From the NCBI RefSeq assembly GCF_000002235.5, contig NW_022145613.1, positions 4,390,447 through 4,454,446 on the forward strand: a DNA stretch of 64,000 nt, read 5' to 3'. Shown here piece after piece: positions 1 through 13,010 of this stretch (positions are counted from its first letter, which is position 1; the number at the start of each line of letters is the position of its first letter). The position numbers and the translations under genes were made by a program. The notes under the pieces were generated by a model that did no database searches, had not been told where the DNA came from, and saw only the letters and a list, made by a program, of their open reading frames with translations. Source of the stretch: Strongylocentrotus purpuratus (lineage: Eukaryota; Echinodermata; Echinoidea; Camarodonta; Strongylocentrotidae).

Positions 1-2054
1 TATGTATCACGAACGGTTTGCTGTCGAAATGTGGCAGTGATGACATGCGTGAATGTTTATCCCGCTACGGCGAACAACATGATGTGTGATGGTCGAATTA
101 TGACAGCCTTGTGTGAAATTAGAATTGACAGGCTTTAAGAGACGGATGAGAAATAAAAGACGATATTACGGGCTCCATTATTTCCAGATGAAGAGGAGCA
201 TAAGAAGATAAGGATGTTATGAATAACTTTGGAAAAGTGATGTGACTCAAGGCCTTAAGGTATTCCAGAGCAGAAGCAAAACACATCGCTGTGAATGTGG
301 AATCTCACTAAAGAATGTTCGATGTATGATCTATTCTGTCATTGAAGGGGATTGTCACGGGGTATTTTTTGTTTTTCAGATTTTGTTACCCCCGATTTCG
401 ACAGAGTTTGCGTGCGAATCCATTTCCTTTCCATTATCTTCACGAAGAGCAAATCGAGAGACGATCTCCGATACACTGAGCGCCGAAAGAATCTCACTTG
501 GAACGTGATCGTAAGGGGAAAAGACCACGTGATCTGTAATGAAAGAATTTCTGCTTTCGCACATCATCCGTACAATGAGGATATGCAGAAAAAGAAGAAT
601 GTCTAGCAATGTTAGTATGCCAATGCATGCGTGAACATCATACAGCTACTATGTAGCATGCGTGCACACCACTGTGCAGGTCGTGTAATGTGCTATAATG
701 CCGAAAAGAAAGAAAAGAAAAGATGTTTTAGAGTTTTCTATAGTTTTGGATATCTGTATTAGAAAAACTGGAAATCTATTGAGAAATTCATCATTCCATA
801 TACCTGGAGATATGTAGTACGCTGTTTAGGAGTATGCGAGATATATACACTTGGTATTCCTAAGCTTACCTGGAACTAAGACCGCTTTTGTAATCAACTG
901 ACAATAATTTTGTGCAGTAACTTATCCTTTTTTTAAAAAAGGCGTTGCATTAGCTGGAATTCTTCTGTCAGGGTTAGAGGCATTCGATTTGTACTATAAT
1001 CTGCACAATGCCAACATTTTCCAAATTAAAATAGACTTACTTAATTAATTAAAATGATTTACAACGCTCTACGAGATTGACATAGTCGTAACCGGTGTCT
1101 TGAAAGAATATATACCAATAATATCCGAAAGTCATTAAAAGCCTTCAAATTCTTGTCAGAACGTTTTCTCTGAATTGGTCATCCTTTATCTCGATTAATT
1201 CCGAAATCGATTCTTCGCTCAGAAGCAGCGTTTTAAGCTGTCTCCAAAAGAAAGTAGACATCACGTCTTAAGGTTTTAAAGCATACATCATGGTAGACAG
1301 TTCGACTCGGACATAGAACGACAAAAAAGCGCGCGCACTATTTTTCTATCAATATTTGCACACATGCGCAGCCGACGGCAGACTGAGCCAAGCTAATACC
1401 CGGATGCTAAAACTGTCACCAGCCCAATGAACCTTAATAAGAAACTCTAACGGGATCACCGAGCTTGGTTAGGTGGGATCAAAGAGAATCTCGAACCTAC
1501 TCAGTAAATTGAAAGAGGTAAGTACACTACACTACCATCATCCTTCAAAAAGGAGAAAATCTCAGTTCAATTTCCATTCAAAGAATACGATATCACCATC
1601 AATTTACATTATGGGCTACCGATTTTCAAACGTTTTGATAGAAGCAAACTCAGCTAGAATTATTCCGAATTTGTCTCAAACATACTGTGGCATTGAAACT
1701 GTATCTGTAACATTATATTTTATGGGACCAATCACCATGTACCCTGTGAGGAGACATAAAATCACCCCAAGAGTTAAATAAAATTGAGACATTTTAAATC
1801 TCAAAAATCCTAGATCTTAATTAGAGGAGTAATTAAAAAAAAAAAATCAGAACCATTCTCAAGATCCATGAAAGCTTTTTTTTTTTTATTAACATTTGTA
1901 ATTTTGAACATAATATTTTCGAAGTTTAATAGTCGTATCAAGATTAAGAATAAAAGATTTCATCCCCTTGGAATCCAGGTAAACTTTATCCTCTCCTTTT
2001 CTCCGCCCCGTTTCCGATCCCAAACGTCTAGATTTACTTTAAAAGTTTACTGAC
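1..2054 (-). other. PDE1 intron 6 (partial)
   Basis: Non-coding sequence after the exon 6 donor. I looked on the minus strand for the next PDE1 exon (codons for NPYHN, HAADV or HDYEH) and did not find it. Small ORFs on both strands at 242-609 overlap each other and show no family signature. A 102-codon plus-strand ORF at 1473-1781 is low-complexity and unsupported. Short A runs occur at 1838-1848 and T runs at 1877-1887. Confidence 0.8.
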
Positions 2055-2171
2055 CTTGAATTTGGTTTGGAGATCGTAGCGTGATAAAACCTCCGTTGCT
2101 AGGAATTTGAGGGCGTGGCCATCGGTCTCTGTATCCAGTAAAAATATGTCGAATGACCAATCGTCGATCGT
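2055..2171 (-). CDS. PDE1: PDE1 exon 6 (start of catalytic domain)
   Basis: This 117-base exon encodes residues 206-244 of the predicted Ca2+/calmodulin-dependent cyclic nucleotide phosphodiesterase, which hydrolyses cAMP/cGMP in the cytosol when calmodulin binds. The peptide has TIDDWSFDIF at 206-215, then HALKF and a final RYDLQTKFK. This aligns without gaps to the vertebrate PDE1 stretch DVDKWSFDVF...HSLKF...RYDLINRFK, the first helices of the PDE catalytic fold. On the minus strand the acceptor is a pyrimidine-rich tract ending CATCACAG and the donor is AAG|GTCAGT. Both ends are phase 0, matching exon 5. The exon holds 39 codons with no stop. The next expected exon (IP...NPYHN and the HD metal-binding motifs) is not found between bases 1 and 2054, so it lies outside the window. 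I worked the alignment from memory of the family. Confidence 0.95.
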
Positions 2172-2532
2172 CTGTGATGGAGAAAAGATACATATTTATT
2201 AATTTCAGATTTATTGAAATCTAGGTTAGGAAAGTTTAACGCCGAGTATAGTTAAACGTCCTATAGCTGTTAAAACGAATGTCAGATCACTATTTTGATA
2301 CACCATGGACAGAATACCGTTCACATTCCACAATTTAATACAATTTCACTTTTTACTTTCAAGGGAACATCATAATGTTATGACTAAAGTTCGAACTACA
2401 TCATATTTAAATACTCCAAACTGGATTATTGTGCATCATCTTTAAGGTGTCGCCAATTTGAGATGTATTATTCCGAATCATTAGTAGTGGTCAAAACAAT
2501 GTAGTTGTATAGCCAAATAATCTATTGATAAT

Positions 2533-2552
2533 ATGATGGTGGTGGTGGTGGT
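2533..2552. repeat. (GGT)n short microsatellite
   Basis: A run of GGT/GAT trinucleotides inside intron 5. Confidence 0.85.
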
Positions 2553-5073
2553 TATTTTACCTGACTGCTAAGAAAGCATAAATGCTTGTAAGTAATATGT
2601 GTCTTTTGTACTGTTTTTTCGTTTTTCCATTAACATCAGAAATAAATTATGAAAATATTTTTGTCTTCTGGAAACTCAACTGTTTAACAAATATTTGTAT
2701 CTTGAATAGTCAATTTTATTCATTTTATAAATGTAAATGACCTTGAATACATGTTTGTAAATTTGATTCAAATGAAAATCAATAAAATCCCTGTAGAGGG
2801 AAACCTATGGTTAAAAAGCTCTTCGTCACCCCAATCCCCAAAATTCATCAAAGCGGATTTGTGTTCTATCCCTCGTATACATAGACGTATGAAATATGCT
2901 AACAGATCTCAACTATTGCGAGGGAGCGAAGCAAGCGAGCAAAAATTTAACTTTTATTTTGTAAAGCTGTCGTTTACTCATCAATGTAGACTTAATAAAA
3001 TAGTTATATATTCGGAGATCTCGTTGGCAGTAATCATCATGATTTTATTCATTTTGCGAGAAGTGAAGAGAACGATGAAAAAAAAAACTCTTTGTTGTGT
3101 TGTAAATTTCATTTTGATATTAATCTATATTATGTGAATCAGTAACAAGGGGAAAACATGATATATCTTGAATGAAATATGTTGTAAAAGGTGTGTTAAA
3201 AAATTACCGAGAATAGTTGAAATTACTGGCATTTGTCCTTGAAAAAAAGTAGCCTACATCTGTATAACTATCAAATGTCCGAAAACTAGTTTTATATATT
3301 TTTTACATGACAATAAATTATCCAGGATCTTGAATCTTGAATTTATCAAACTATTTTAGTGTTGCGACATTCAACTACAAGACTCGCTATATCAGTTAAC
3401 CTTTATCTTTTTAACATTAGATGTGTAGTCTAACTATGCAGGTTGGTCTATTTGATCCTTTCTTATTCTAAATTAGCAAATATTTCTATCTTTAGAAAGA
3501 AGGCCATCGATCATGGTAAACATACTCCATATTTCCATAAAAAGATCCTCATCAATAAATGTTCTATTACCAACTAGGTAGTACAAAATCTATATACTAT
3601 TTCGCTTGCGATATACAGTCAAACATTTCCTAGCCTTTGTATGCCTTGATCACTTTGTATCCATGCCGCATACAAACCCAGTTCAATCAACTATTCATAG
3701 CTATCTGTAGGGCACATCGTTCTTTTTATTTCTCTCGCATGTACCTAGCCAGGACCGCGCGATCAAGTTGTTGCATAATTCAGTGCTATTTGGTAAGTAT
3801 TTCAACATAGTTCACGAACCTCCGATCAGTTCGGGCATACCGGTTGGGTCAAGCCAAACCTGGGTGGATTTCTTTTCTTATTCATCGAAACACGTTTTCA
3901 CTGCGTCGTTTGGAGGGGATATATCTCTCTTTGGGGTGGCATAATCGTATCTCTTTAGGGTAAGGGAAGGTCGTATTGGAGGAGTTGGCATGTGCGTCCT
4001 TAAACGATTATGATATCTTATTCATAGGCCATAATTATTCTAATGAAATGTTTAAGACCAAGTCAGACATAGTGAATAAGTGGTAATTCCTGATTAACAT
4101 TGAACACGTTTCTTATGAAAGCCACAAGGAATCATGAAACGAATACGAAATGGGGATGATTCGTGTAAAAGTACATTCCCCGCACACACAAGTGAGAACC
4201 CTTGCGCACACTACCCGTCAAGTGAGGACGTGAGGTCGAATATTGAGACGTGCGCAGCGGATTATCTTGCCCAAACGCTCCTCCACCTTGCTGCACCATG
4301 GATTGTATCATTTGTGCATGGCTTGGTGGAAAGCTGACACAAGACAGGGGCAATGGGAACAGGGCTGGTTAGAGATGCATAGTGTAACACGTATGCCATA
4401 GACGCAGGTGGTCGTTCCTGATCGGATCCTTAACAATTTAGAAGATAGCCTCGGCAATGGGTGTAATGACGAGGGCTACAACCATCCTCTACCTTGCATT
4501 TATGGGTCTCTCTGGATAGGACAACCTGTCTGTCAGGGGAATAAAATGCCCTCAGTTATGCCCTCTTTAATTAAGCTCATATCTATTCCATAAGATGATG
4601 CATCGACATAGGTAAGGGCGTCAACAAAATCTATAAACATGGTACCTTACGATCACTTTCGAACATTCTTTTGTTGTCTTGATCGGTTGTCTGATATATT
4701 TCATGAACTTTGTGAAAGGTGTGAGAAAAAAGAGTCACACTGGTAGAGAAGGCGAGAAGATGTTTGCCGAAGAAGAATTACAAAACTTATATATTAAGTG
4801 TAATTAATGTTGTGGTCAAGTAGTTTATATATCTGACTGGAGATGTAATGGTTGTTGGCAAGGCATAACCTACATTCGCCAGACTCGGTCAAGCTGTAGT
4901 AAGTGGGTAGGCCTACATGGGTAAGGTTATTCTTTGAAAATGTTGTAATGTACTGAGCACTTATAACAGTTTCAAAGAAGCTACATCTAGTCAATTCGAA
5001 GTTCTGAAGAACCACAGAGAAATGCTGTATCATGATGTGATAAATATGTAAGATACGAGGTTTTATAATACAT

Positions 5074-5247
5074 TCAAACCTGTCTTAGTGGCCACCTCTC
5101 TATAAAGACCACCTGTTTATAGTATAGCCATTCATTTGTCTGTCGCTCGAGAGAAATATGTGTTGTAGAACCAGTCTATAAAGGCCACCTGTCTAAAATT
5201 GCAACTTTTTCTGTTTCCCTTTGGTGACCTTAATAGACAGGTTTGAT
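5074..5247. mobile_element. Short inverted-repeat element (MITE-like)
   Basis: The left end reads TCAAACCTGTC and the right end is its complement GACAGGTTTGA. The match continues inward imperfectly for about 25 bases (GGCCACC against GGTGACC). The interior has repeated modules of the type TATAAAGACCACCTGT and TATAAAGGCCACCTGT. The element is about 174 bases with no coding capacity. I recall similar 'gaccacctgtctataaa' modules as dispersed repeats in marine deuterostomes, but cannot name a family. A target-site duplication is not obvious. Confidence 0.65.
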
Positions 5248-5264
5248 TGTTATACTAATAGCGA

Positions 5265-5368
5265 TACAAATTATAATCATTGTTATTATCATCATTACTG
5301 TTATTGTACTTATTATCATCATCATTATAATTATGTTGTTGTTGTTGTTATCATCATCATTATCCAGA
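5265..5368. repeat. Degenerate ATT/ATC/GTT trinucleotide tract
   Basis: About 100 bases of TTA, ATC and GTT triplets directly after the MITE-like element, translating only to low-complexity peptides. Confidence 0.8.
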
Positions 5369-5625
5369 ACCTATATTATTACTTCAAAAGAAGTTCGAAT
5401 AATACATGCATTAGTAATTCAATCTAAAACAGAAAGTAAAAATATCTTGATGCGTGTAACCATGTTACTACTAAAACTAACAAGTCCCTGCTATTACTAT
5501 GCAGAAGATTATCAAACAAACAACAATGCTCTTATGCACATTATTCTTCAAAAGTTGACAAATTAGGTATTAAAAGTGATAGAAAGCGGGTATTGAAGGA
5601 TTAGATGAGAAGGTGTGTCATAGTT

Positions 5626-5627
<2 letters not shown>

Positions 5628-5661
<34 letters not shown>
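5628..5661. repeat. (GA)17 microsatellite
   Basis: An uninterrupted AG dinucleotide run on the plus strand. Confidence 0.97.
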
Positions 5662-5664
<3 letters not shown>

Positions 5665-5811
5665 GGCAGCAAAATGAATGAAGCAAAAAAGAAATGAGAT
5701 ATGATGCAACATAGAAAAGAGAGGGAGAGAGAGAAAAATACAATAAGAACTCCACAGAGTACGTGACAAATAGTGGAAATTTGATTATTTTAGTGTTCCA
5801 TCTCCAATCAG

Positions 5812-5823
5812 CCCCCCCCCCCC
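5812..5823. repeat. Poly-C run (12)
   Basis: A homopolymer of 12 C in intron 5. Confidence 0.95.
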
Positions 5824-6048
5824 GAGAGGCTAATAATTCTTTTACAATCACATTAATGTTGACAATCGAATTTTAACAATCCATATTTTTCTTTCTATCT
5901 CATTTCTCATCTATTACATGTTTTTACCAAATTTCTTTGGAAAATAGAAATGAGTTCTAGTCTTCAATATTTTGGGGAACTTTTAGTTTGACTCGAAGAG
6001 CATTTATTTTCCATTAATACTGAAATCGAGATTTCCTTTAACGTGTGC

Positions 6049-6050
<2 letters not shown>

Positions 6051-6083
<33 letters not shown>
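6051..6083. repeat. Poly-G run (33)
   Basis: An unbroken run of 33 G, followed by further G-rich blocks to about 6122. It can form G-quadruplex structure on the plus strand. Length is likely polymorphic and error-prone in assembly. Confidence 0.95.
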
Positions 6084-6084
<1 letters not shown>

Positions 6085-6245
6085 ATGGGGGAGGGGGAAG
6101 GATGGGGAGAGGATGGTTGGGGAGATACACAGTGCAGCAGCACCAGGTGCAATCGGGAAGGATGTGATAAATATTGAGGATATCTATCGATAGCCACTTG
6201 TGCCAAATTGCTAAAACATAAGTGCTCTGCGAGCGTGGTGTTTCC

Positions 6246-6324
6246 GAGAGGGCGAGAGTGAGCTATATAGAGATATAGAAAGAAATAGAGACACATATAG
6301 ATAGGGAGATAGCGATTGAGAGAG

Positions 6325-6362
<38 letters not shown>

Positions 6363-6500
6363 GGAGAGAGAGAGAGAGAGAGAAAGATGTAGAAAAATTA
6401 AGGAGACGAAAGGGGTAATCGAAGCGAAAAAAAGAGAGAAAAGGGATATAAATAAGTATATAGAGGGAGGAGAGAGCAAGATGGAGTGAGAGAGTGAGAA

Positions 6501-6536
<36 letters not shown>

Positions 6537-6790
6537 GACAGATATAAGGAGGAAGAAGGAGAGAGGGAGAAAGAGAGGTAGAGGGGGTGGGAGTGGGTGG
6601 AGGGGGTAGGAGTAGAGAGAGAATGAGAATGAATGGAGTGGGAAGAAGTAAACAAAACAAAAGGAACAAGACATTGAGATAACAGAGGAGTGGAATGGAC
6701 AGAGATATAGACACATGTATATATAAAGAGAGAGAGAGAGGGAGAGAAAGAGAGAGACAGAGAGAAAGAGAGAGAGAGAGAGAGAGATAT
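6246..6790. repeat. Long GA-rich polypurine tract
   Basis: About 545 bases of nearly pure purine on the plus strand: GA runs with AAG, GGA and ATAG interruptions. The large minus-strand ORFs across 5964-6873 (up to 282 codons of Ser/Leu/Pro) are translations of this tract and are not genes. Confidence 0.95.
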
Positions 6791-9123
6791 ACATGTATGA
6801 AGACTGATACATATTCTAAAGCTTGGTCATATAATAGAGAAATCGATGCTTTTAGAACACTGTGAATCACCATATTACGGGCAAGAGATGATCATTCTTT
6901 TCTTCTTTTGTTTACAATAGAACGAGATAGAAAGTAATTGTATAGTATTAGCAGACTATTAAAAGTATGCCATTTTTCGTTATATTGCATCACCACCTAC
7001 TTACACCATACTCGAAGTATATTCAGCATCGATGAAGCGAAACATAATTTATCAAGACAAACTATTTCAAATATATTTAGGTCAGCATACTTGAACCTTT
7101 ATAATTCTCTCTGAAGTGTGCCCTTGACAATTTTGAAATAGAAGTGGGCGACGAGGCACCCTCACATCCTGACATTCAAGAAAATATTATCACTTGCATG
7201 ATATTAATTGCGACTTTTATTCTAAGCTCGTCCTTTCAGTGATTGTGCTGTTTGAAATTCCAGTTATTAACTCTGTCTGAGACTGCAGGCAATTACTTTA
7301 AACTAAGACGGCAAGGTCATAAGCTCGGTCCATGACCCCAGAATTTACCTGAAGCAATCGCCCATCACTGTCTACCATGCTTTCATTAAAGCAAAATGTT
7401 TAATAAACAGCGACTACGTCATGACGTTATGACAGCTAAGTACACTTTATTTTAATAGAGGCGCTGATGCTTGCATTTATTGTAACAAATAACGAAACAA
7501 GTACTTAATTATCAAGCAGACAATAATGACAATAGTCACACTGAAGTATTGATATAATTAGTGCTCACGAGAAGAAAGAAAACCAGGCAAAATCATTAAG
7601 CGTAATAATGTTAGATCAAATAAATGATGAAATCACCATAAAAACAGCATGGGAGCATTGTTTACAAGAAAAATTTTACTAACACATATTGCTTTTGGTG
7701 AGCACTCCTATAATACAGTGTAATTTTTACATTACAAACACTAGTATATGTATACTACATATTACAGCGGGATTATACTTCTACATCTTCTGTAGACAAC
7801 TGAAAGCTATACGGATGGGATGGATCCTTTATATACTCTTTTCTCGATAGAACTTCTCCCCAAACTTGATAGATCCTTCTCCCCCAAAACTGTTCAATTA
7901 TGTTTTAAAATATATCTTTGAGACATGCTAGATTCTATCCCAGAGAACTGCACATTTCTTACTGTCAAAATAAAAAAAAAATATATTTTGATATTTCCGT
8001 CTCCTAAGATGAACAAGAAGCTCACGAATCAAACCACACAATGGCTCAGCTAAATAAAAATACACTATGAATCATTTTCTCATCAAATTTATCAAATACT
8101 ATTATCTCCTACAACAGTTACTATGTCTGCAACTGCTTCAGAATAATAATGATTGTATTGATGAAACTCGGTTGTTTCCAAGAGGAGGAGCAGTAGGGTG
8201 TAAAAAGTTTTTGTTTTGGTAGGAGAGAAATGTAAGTGTGCAACATTTACACAACAAACAGTAATGAATTAAAACTATATAAAGACACATGTTGAGCTTG
8301 GTAAGGACTTGGTAAGGCTAGAAAAAAACTAAAATACACCCATCCTAGCTCACCCCCCTCTTAAGACACCCTGGATGAGGGAAGGAAAAGAGAAACTTGG
8401 CTCCTGGTGCAAGATATCGACCATCTTTCTCAGTATTGATTTGCGAGCTGTTTATAGGCTCGTTTTCTGGTCTACGAAGGGGGGTCCATTCACTCGTCAT
8501 ATCGAACGGAGACACATTAGTGGCGTGCAGATTCACGAGAATTTTCTCAATATCATGTAAATTTAGATGGAATGCTTTCTCTGTTTCGTTGATTGAATAT
8601 TCTTTTCTCTTTCGTTTTGTTCCCTTCTATTCTCCCCATTTGTCACATTCGAAAGTGTGATGTCTTGGATGGTGACGACCGTCGTCTTCAGACCCAAAAG
8701 AGACAAATTGCCAAATTAATTATCAATAGGATTTAAAATCAAAGAAACATGACAAGCCCGTTAGTAAAGCCCTCCTGTGAATGCGTGTAAAATAATCACG
8801 AAGACCGCACTATATACCTTCAAATGTGTTGGACATCACGTATTTCCGTTATTATTCAGGTTGTTATTTTTTTCATTAGTCTGTGTACTAGATATTGTTT
8901 TAATGGCAATCACAATAAAAATGATTATTTACAGGAAAGTAGTCATCAGAGGGTAACTAACTAATACAACAAGATGAAAGAGACTTTACTAGATTTCTAA
9001 TATCATATTTTTACTTTTCACTTCGTAAAAATTAAAGTCAGAAGTAAGAGTGGCTCCAATAAATACTAGCATTAAGGACATATACAGCAAAAGAAGGAGC
9101 TATCATTTAAGAGACGAACAAAA

Positions 9124-9170
<47 letters not shown>
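9124..9170. repeat. (GT)n(GA)n compound microsatellite
   Basis: TG repeats at 9124-9134 followed by GA repeats at 9135-9170. Confidence 0.96.
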
Positions 9171-9175
<5 letters not shown>

Positions 9176-10769
9176 TGTATTTATAGCTTCTTCAACAATA
9201 TCAATGTATATTGCACAATCAAGGCAAACTGGCTCATGGATACTTGTACTATAATGGATGCTATTCATGTTAACTATATATTCAAAGCATTTCCTGCAAT
9301 CAGTATATGAACATAATTATCCTCATTTTATTACAGATATGTCATGAGCAAAAGTGACTAATTTGAGAAGGAAAATGCATGAAAGAAACAACCTTCATGG
9401 AATAAGATTAACTTTTGAACAACAAGAATGTTAATATGTGTTGCACCCTCCTCACACTACACGATCATCTTGTGATCCGATTTTCAAAGAAAGGGCAATT
9501 GTATTCGATAGGAAATCTAAAAAACACATAATCATCCTAATTTAGCTTTTGAATAATGATAAGAATACTAACAATGGAAATTTAGGTGCATTAAACTCTT
9601 CTAGCCAGAACAAAAGCCGACTCGGCTTCAGTTGGTAAACAATCGCAGTCCTGGTCTGACGTCACTACGATTCTTAGCCGATTTAGCTTTTCCTCTTCCA
9701 AGGAAGCATGAAATCCCTTGAAATTTAGATTTTATTAACCATTAAAGAATTCAGCTCCTCGGTCATTAAAATGTTAAATGTTTGAATGTTCGTATCAAAT
9801 GCTTTGCAAGTTCTTGAGAAAAAAAAATCGTAGTCGGATCGTATAGTACTGTGCAGCGGGGGCTTTAGACAAGGTGACAAATGGGACAACATGAAAGGCG
9901 CCAGAAAAATGACTTCATATCTGATAAAGATGAGTTATATTTGATGGAATTTAGCTCGCCTATAATTCATGATCTCATCTAACACCAATGGTTAATTCGA
10001 TTGTCATCATTATAATCCGCACACATTTTTGAGCGGTAATAATGTTTATAGAGAAGGCTTACGTGTTATGTGAGAGTGTAGACGTGTAGAGATTGATACG
10101 ACGTGCGGTGTTTTCCAGCCATTTCATTTGTCAAAAGATGCATATTTCCTGACTACCTGACACAACCCTCGATGATGCATTACCCGATACAGGTGTTTTG
10201 CTGGTTAAAATGTACCAGCATTTCTGGTTGTCATGGCTACATCACACCATCTTTTTAATGCCTTCTGTTTCCCCGCTTCTTTTTATCTTGCAGGTTTTGT
10301 CTTCCATACGAAGCGGAATAAAAGTGTGTGGAAAGTACATGTGTATGAATCTCACTTTGTCGGCTACCCCATGAATGTTTTATGATGTATATAGCCTACC
10401 CAGTGTTTGATAGACCGCGTAGAAGGATATCGAAACAAAAAAGGTAAGTGTGATGATTTACGCAGATAACAAAAACGCAGACAATTCAAACATCTGTTTT
10501 TCGAATATCACGAACTTCCCCTCCACAAACGGTTTTCTTTTGAAATTTGAAACAAGCCGTCGTGATAATATTTCAGAAATCAGATTGAAGAGTAAAACTC
10601 GAAGTTACTTCCTGAACAATTTTACTTTTACTTTATTGATGTCAGGTGAAAGTTATCTTTTCTAAGAGCAACTAAGGGCGTTTAAAAGAAAAGAACTCAT
10701 TACATTATTGTAATGTTGTTTTCAAAGTATGTTGTACCTAGGGAAACGCATACAGGTTGATAATAACAT

Positions 10770-10911
10770 ACACTGATAATAACACTTTTAAACGAGATAA
10801 AATTTGTGAGATTAATTATTTGAGTGATTTTATATGAGATACACTGATAATAAAAGTTTTAAAGAGAGAACGTTTCTGAGATTATTTATTTGAGTGATTT
10901 TGCATGAGGTA
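10770..10911. repeat. Two-copy tandem repeat, 71-base unit
   Basis: ACACTGATAATAA begins both copies (10770 and 10841). Both contain GAGATTA(A/T)TTATTTGAGTG and end near ATGAG. The copies are roughly 80-85% alike by eye. No coding potential. Confidence 0.85.
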
Positions 10912-12675
10912 ATAAAATCAATTTCTAAGTTTGTGTGCTCTACATCGCTTTCATGTTTCCAAATCCGATGGCTAAAACCATTAGAGGTGATTCACTAATC
11001 AAGATTTAGACATCTTTCATGAATACATACATTCTTACACGCAATCATGTCGATTTACGGTAAGATCAAGATTATGACATCCTCTTGAATACACACATTT
11101 ACATGTAGTCATTAAGCTTTACCAAAACTGATTAAGAGTTGGAAATTAAAGCGGTAGCACTCTAACCTAAAGAAGAAACAGAAATAACTTCCTTTCCCAA
11201 TCTCTTCTCCAAAGGCTGTAAAAAATAGTGTACATTTTATAATCTGTATATACTTTTGTATAAATGGGGAGAAACAACATTACCTAAGCAATTTATTTCA
11301 TGTCAGATAAAGTATTAAAACCAACGAATAATCTTTTTCGAGGGTCAGATATAAAAATAATCGAGGTTCTATGAAAACAAGCTTAAGTTGATTAACAAAA
11401 TTTCTCTATACAATAAATCACTATTTTATATTTTAAAAAATTGTGAAAGTTTGTTAAAGTTCGGGTGGAAAAAAATGTATCACCTTCCTTTGATGTATGC
11501 ACTATATTTTAAAATTGCCTTTATTAATATGTTTCTGTTTTGCTCTCGACAATATCTTGCAGGATATATTTTTCATACTTTAGTTTGGTTGGCTGTCTTT
11601 GACTAGGAATGATTGGAAGGAACATCATCAACTTTCATTTCACGGATGTTTCCCGAACGAGATTGAGGCTGTGAAGAGTTATGACGCGAGACTATGGAGT
11701 AGATAATTCGAATCATTAGCTCTCAAATACTTTCTGAGGGAAGTCTTCCTCGCCTCCTAAGTAAGCCAATTTAGCAGTACTATTTCCAGGGTCAGGGGAA
11801 GTGTCGAAATAAATTTGGTGGAGCCCCGAGGGAAGACGAGAGGCGAGCCTTTTGGCGCAAACCCTAATACCCTGATTGAAATAATAACGGAAGTCACGCT
11901 CAGATGGAATTTCAGATTTGATAGAACTATGAGCTTCATATTTCTTCTTTATATGTTCCGTCTATTCGACTCCTCATTTCGAGTACCTACCACACAACAT
12001 TCTCAAAATCTTCGAGTACTGACAACATTGTGGAAAAGGGAACACGACACTAAGTTAAACTTCCAGGGGTAAAGCACTTTAGCTGAACCCCAAATTAAAT
12101 TTCTTAAAGAGAAAATTAGAGAAAGAATCCTCTCCGCCAAGCCCAACCCATTTCGATAGGAACTACAGGGGATATATTACTTTATGGAGATGGGAGTGAT
12201 ATTAGGTTAGGCAACCAGAATAAACCCTCGAAATATTTACCAAAATGAATGATTTATTCAAAATTCAAAGACAAATATCTAAATATCCCTTGACTAAAGT
12301 ACATGCCCCAAATGTATTGCATCAATATGTCCAAGTCCCCATTCGAGTAAAATTAAAATTTCAAGCACTTCCATTATCAGATGACAATAAAACACTCAAG
12401 TGCTTAGACCGGTAATGGCGAGAGAATTCGGTTTTAAAGTAGGTCCGGACCAACGTCCTCAAGGAAAAGGGTACTTCGGAACATCCGATTAAATTCCAGC
12501 TTTTCCCGCCTTCTTCCCCTCTCTAATCAACGTAACGCGCCAAAAAGACACACATGACGTATGAGTTATCTTGCGAGTCACGTGCTCATTCAAGCGCTTG
12601 TTGTATGCGTGGCTAGCATTCGAAATCTTAGTCTTCTGGCGCGGTCAAGTGGACACCTCGCCAAATGACTTGAGG

Positions 12676-12720
12676 AAAGACAGACAGACAGAGATAGAGA
12701 GAGAGAGGGGGGGGGGGGGG
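12676..12720. repeat. CAGA/GA/poly-G compound tract
   Basis: CAGACAGA repeats, then GA, then a 14-base G run. Confidence 0.95.
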
Positions 12721-12930
12721 TGAGACGAAGAACTATACTGGCAAGCATTTGCAAAGGCAGAGAGCGACAATGATCATACAGGATCGTGAACGATACAGTA
12801 TTAGGCTTGCATATTGCATGAGTAAATTAGGTCATTTGCGAGGCTTTGATCACCCCGCAATGGATGGAAAGAAAGATGAAGTCATGGTTACGCCTATTGC
12901 ACACGGGGCGTCAATTGCTGACACAGGTCT

Positions 12931-12947
12931 GCGTCAGCGACTGACGC
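12931..12947. other. Short GC-rich hairpin
   Basis: GCGTCAG-CGA-CTGACGC: a perfect 7-base stem with a 3-base loop, in a GC-rich patch of intron 5. Confidence 0.7.
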
Positions 12948-13010
12948 GGTCTTCGAGGCGCCTAGTGAGAGTGACATTTTACGAAATGTGAACGCAACGT
13001 GAATAATAAT

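Noticed and set aside
1..2054. Search for the next PDE1 exon with the NPYHN and HD motifs
   Set aside because: I saw no match on the minus strand, so the rest of the catalytic domain is assumed to lie left of the window.
2920..2945. GAGGGAGCGAAGCAAGCGAG block as a coding or regulatory motif
   Set aside because: Too short. Similar GAGCGA words recur at 34470, 50520 and 61120 without any shared structure.
5964..6873. Minus-strand ORFs of up to 282 codons, rich in Ser and Leu
   Set aside because: They are direct translations of a GA/CT microsatellite, with all overlapping frames open, and have no domain.
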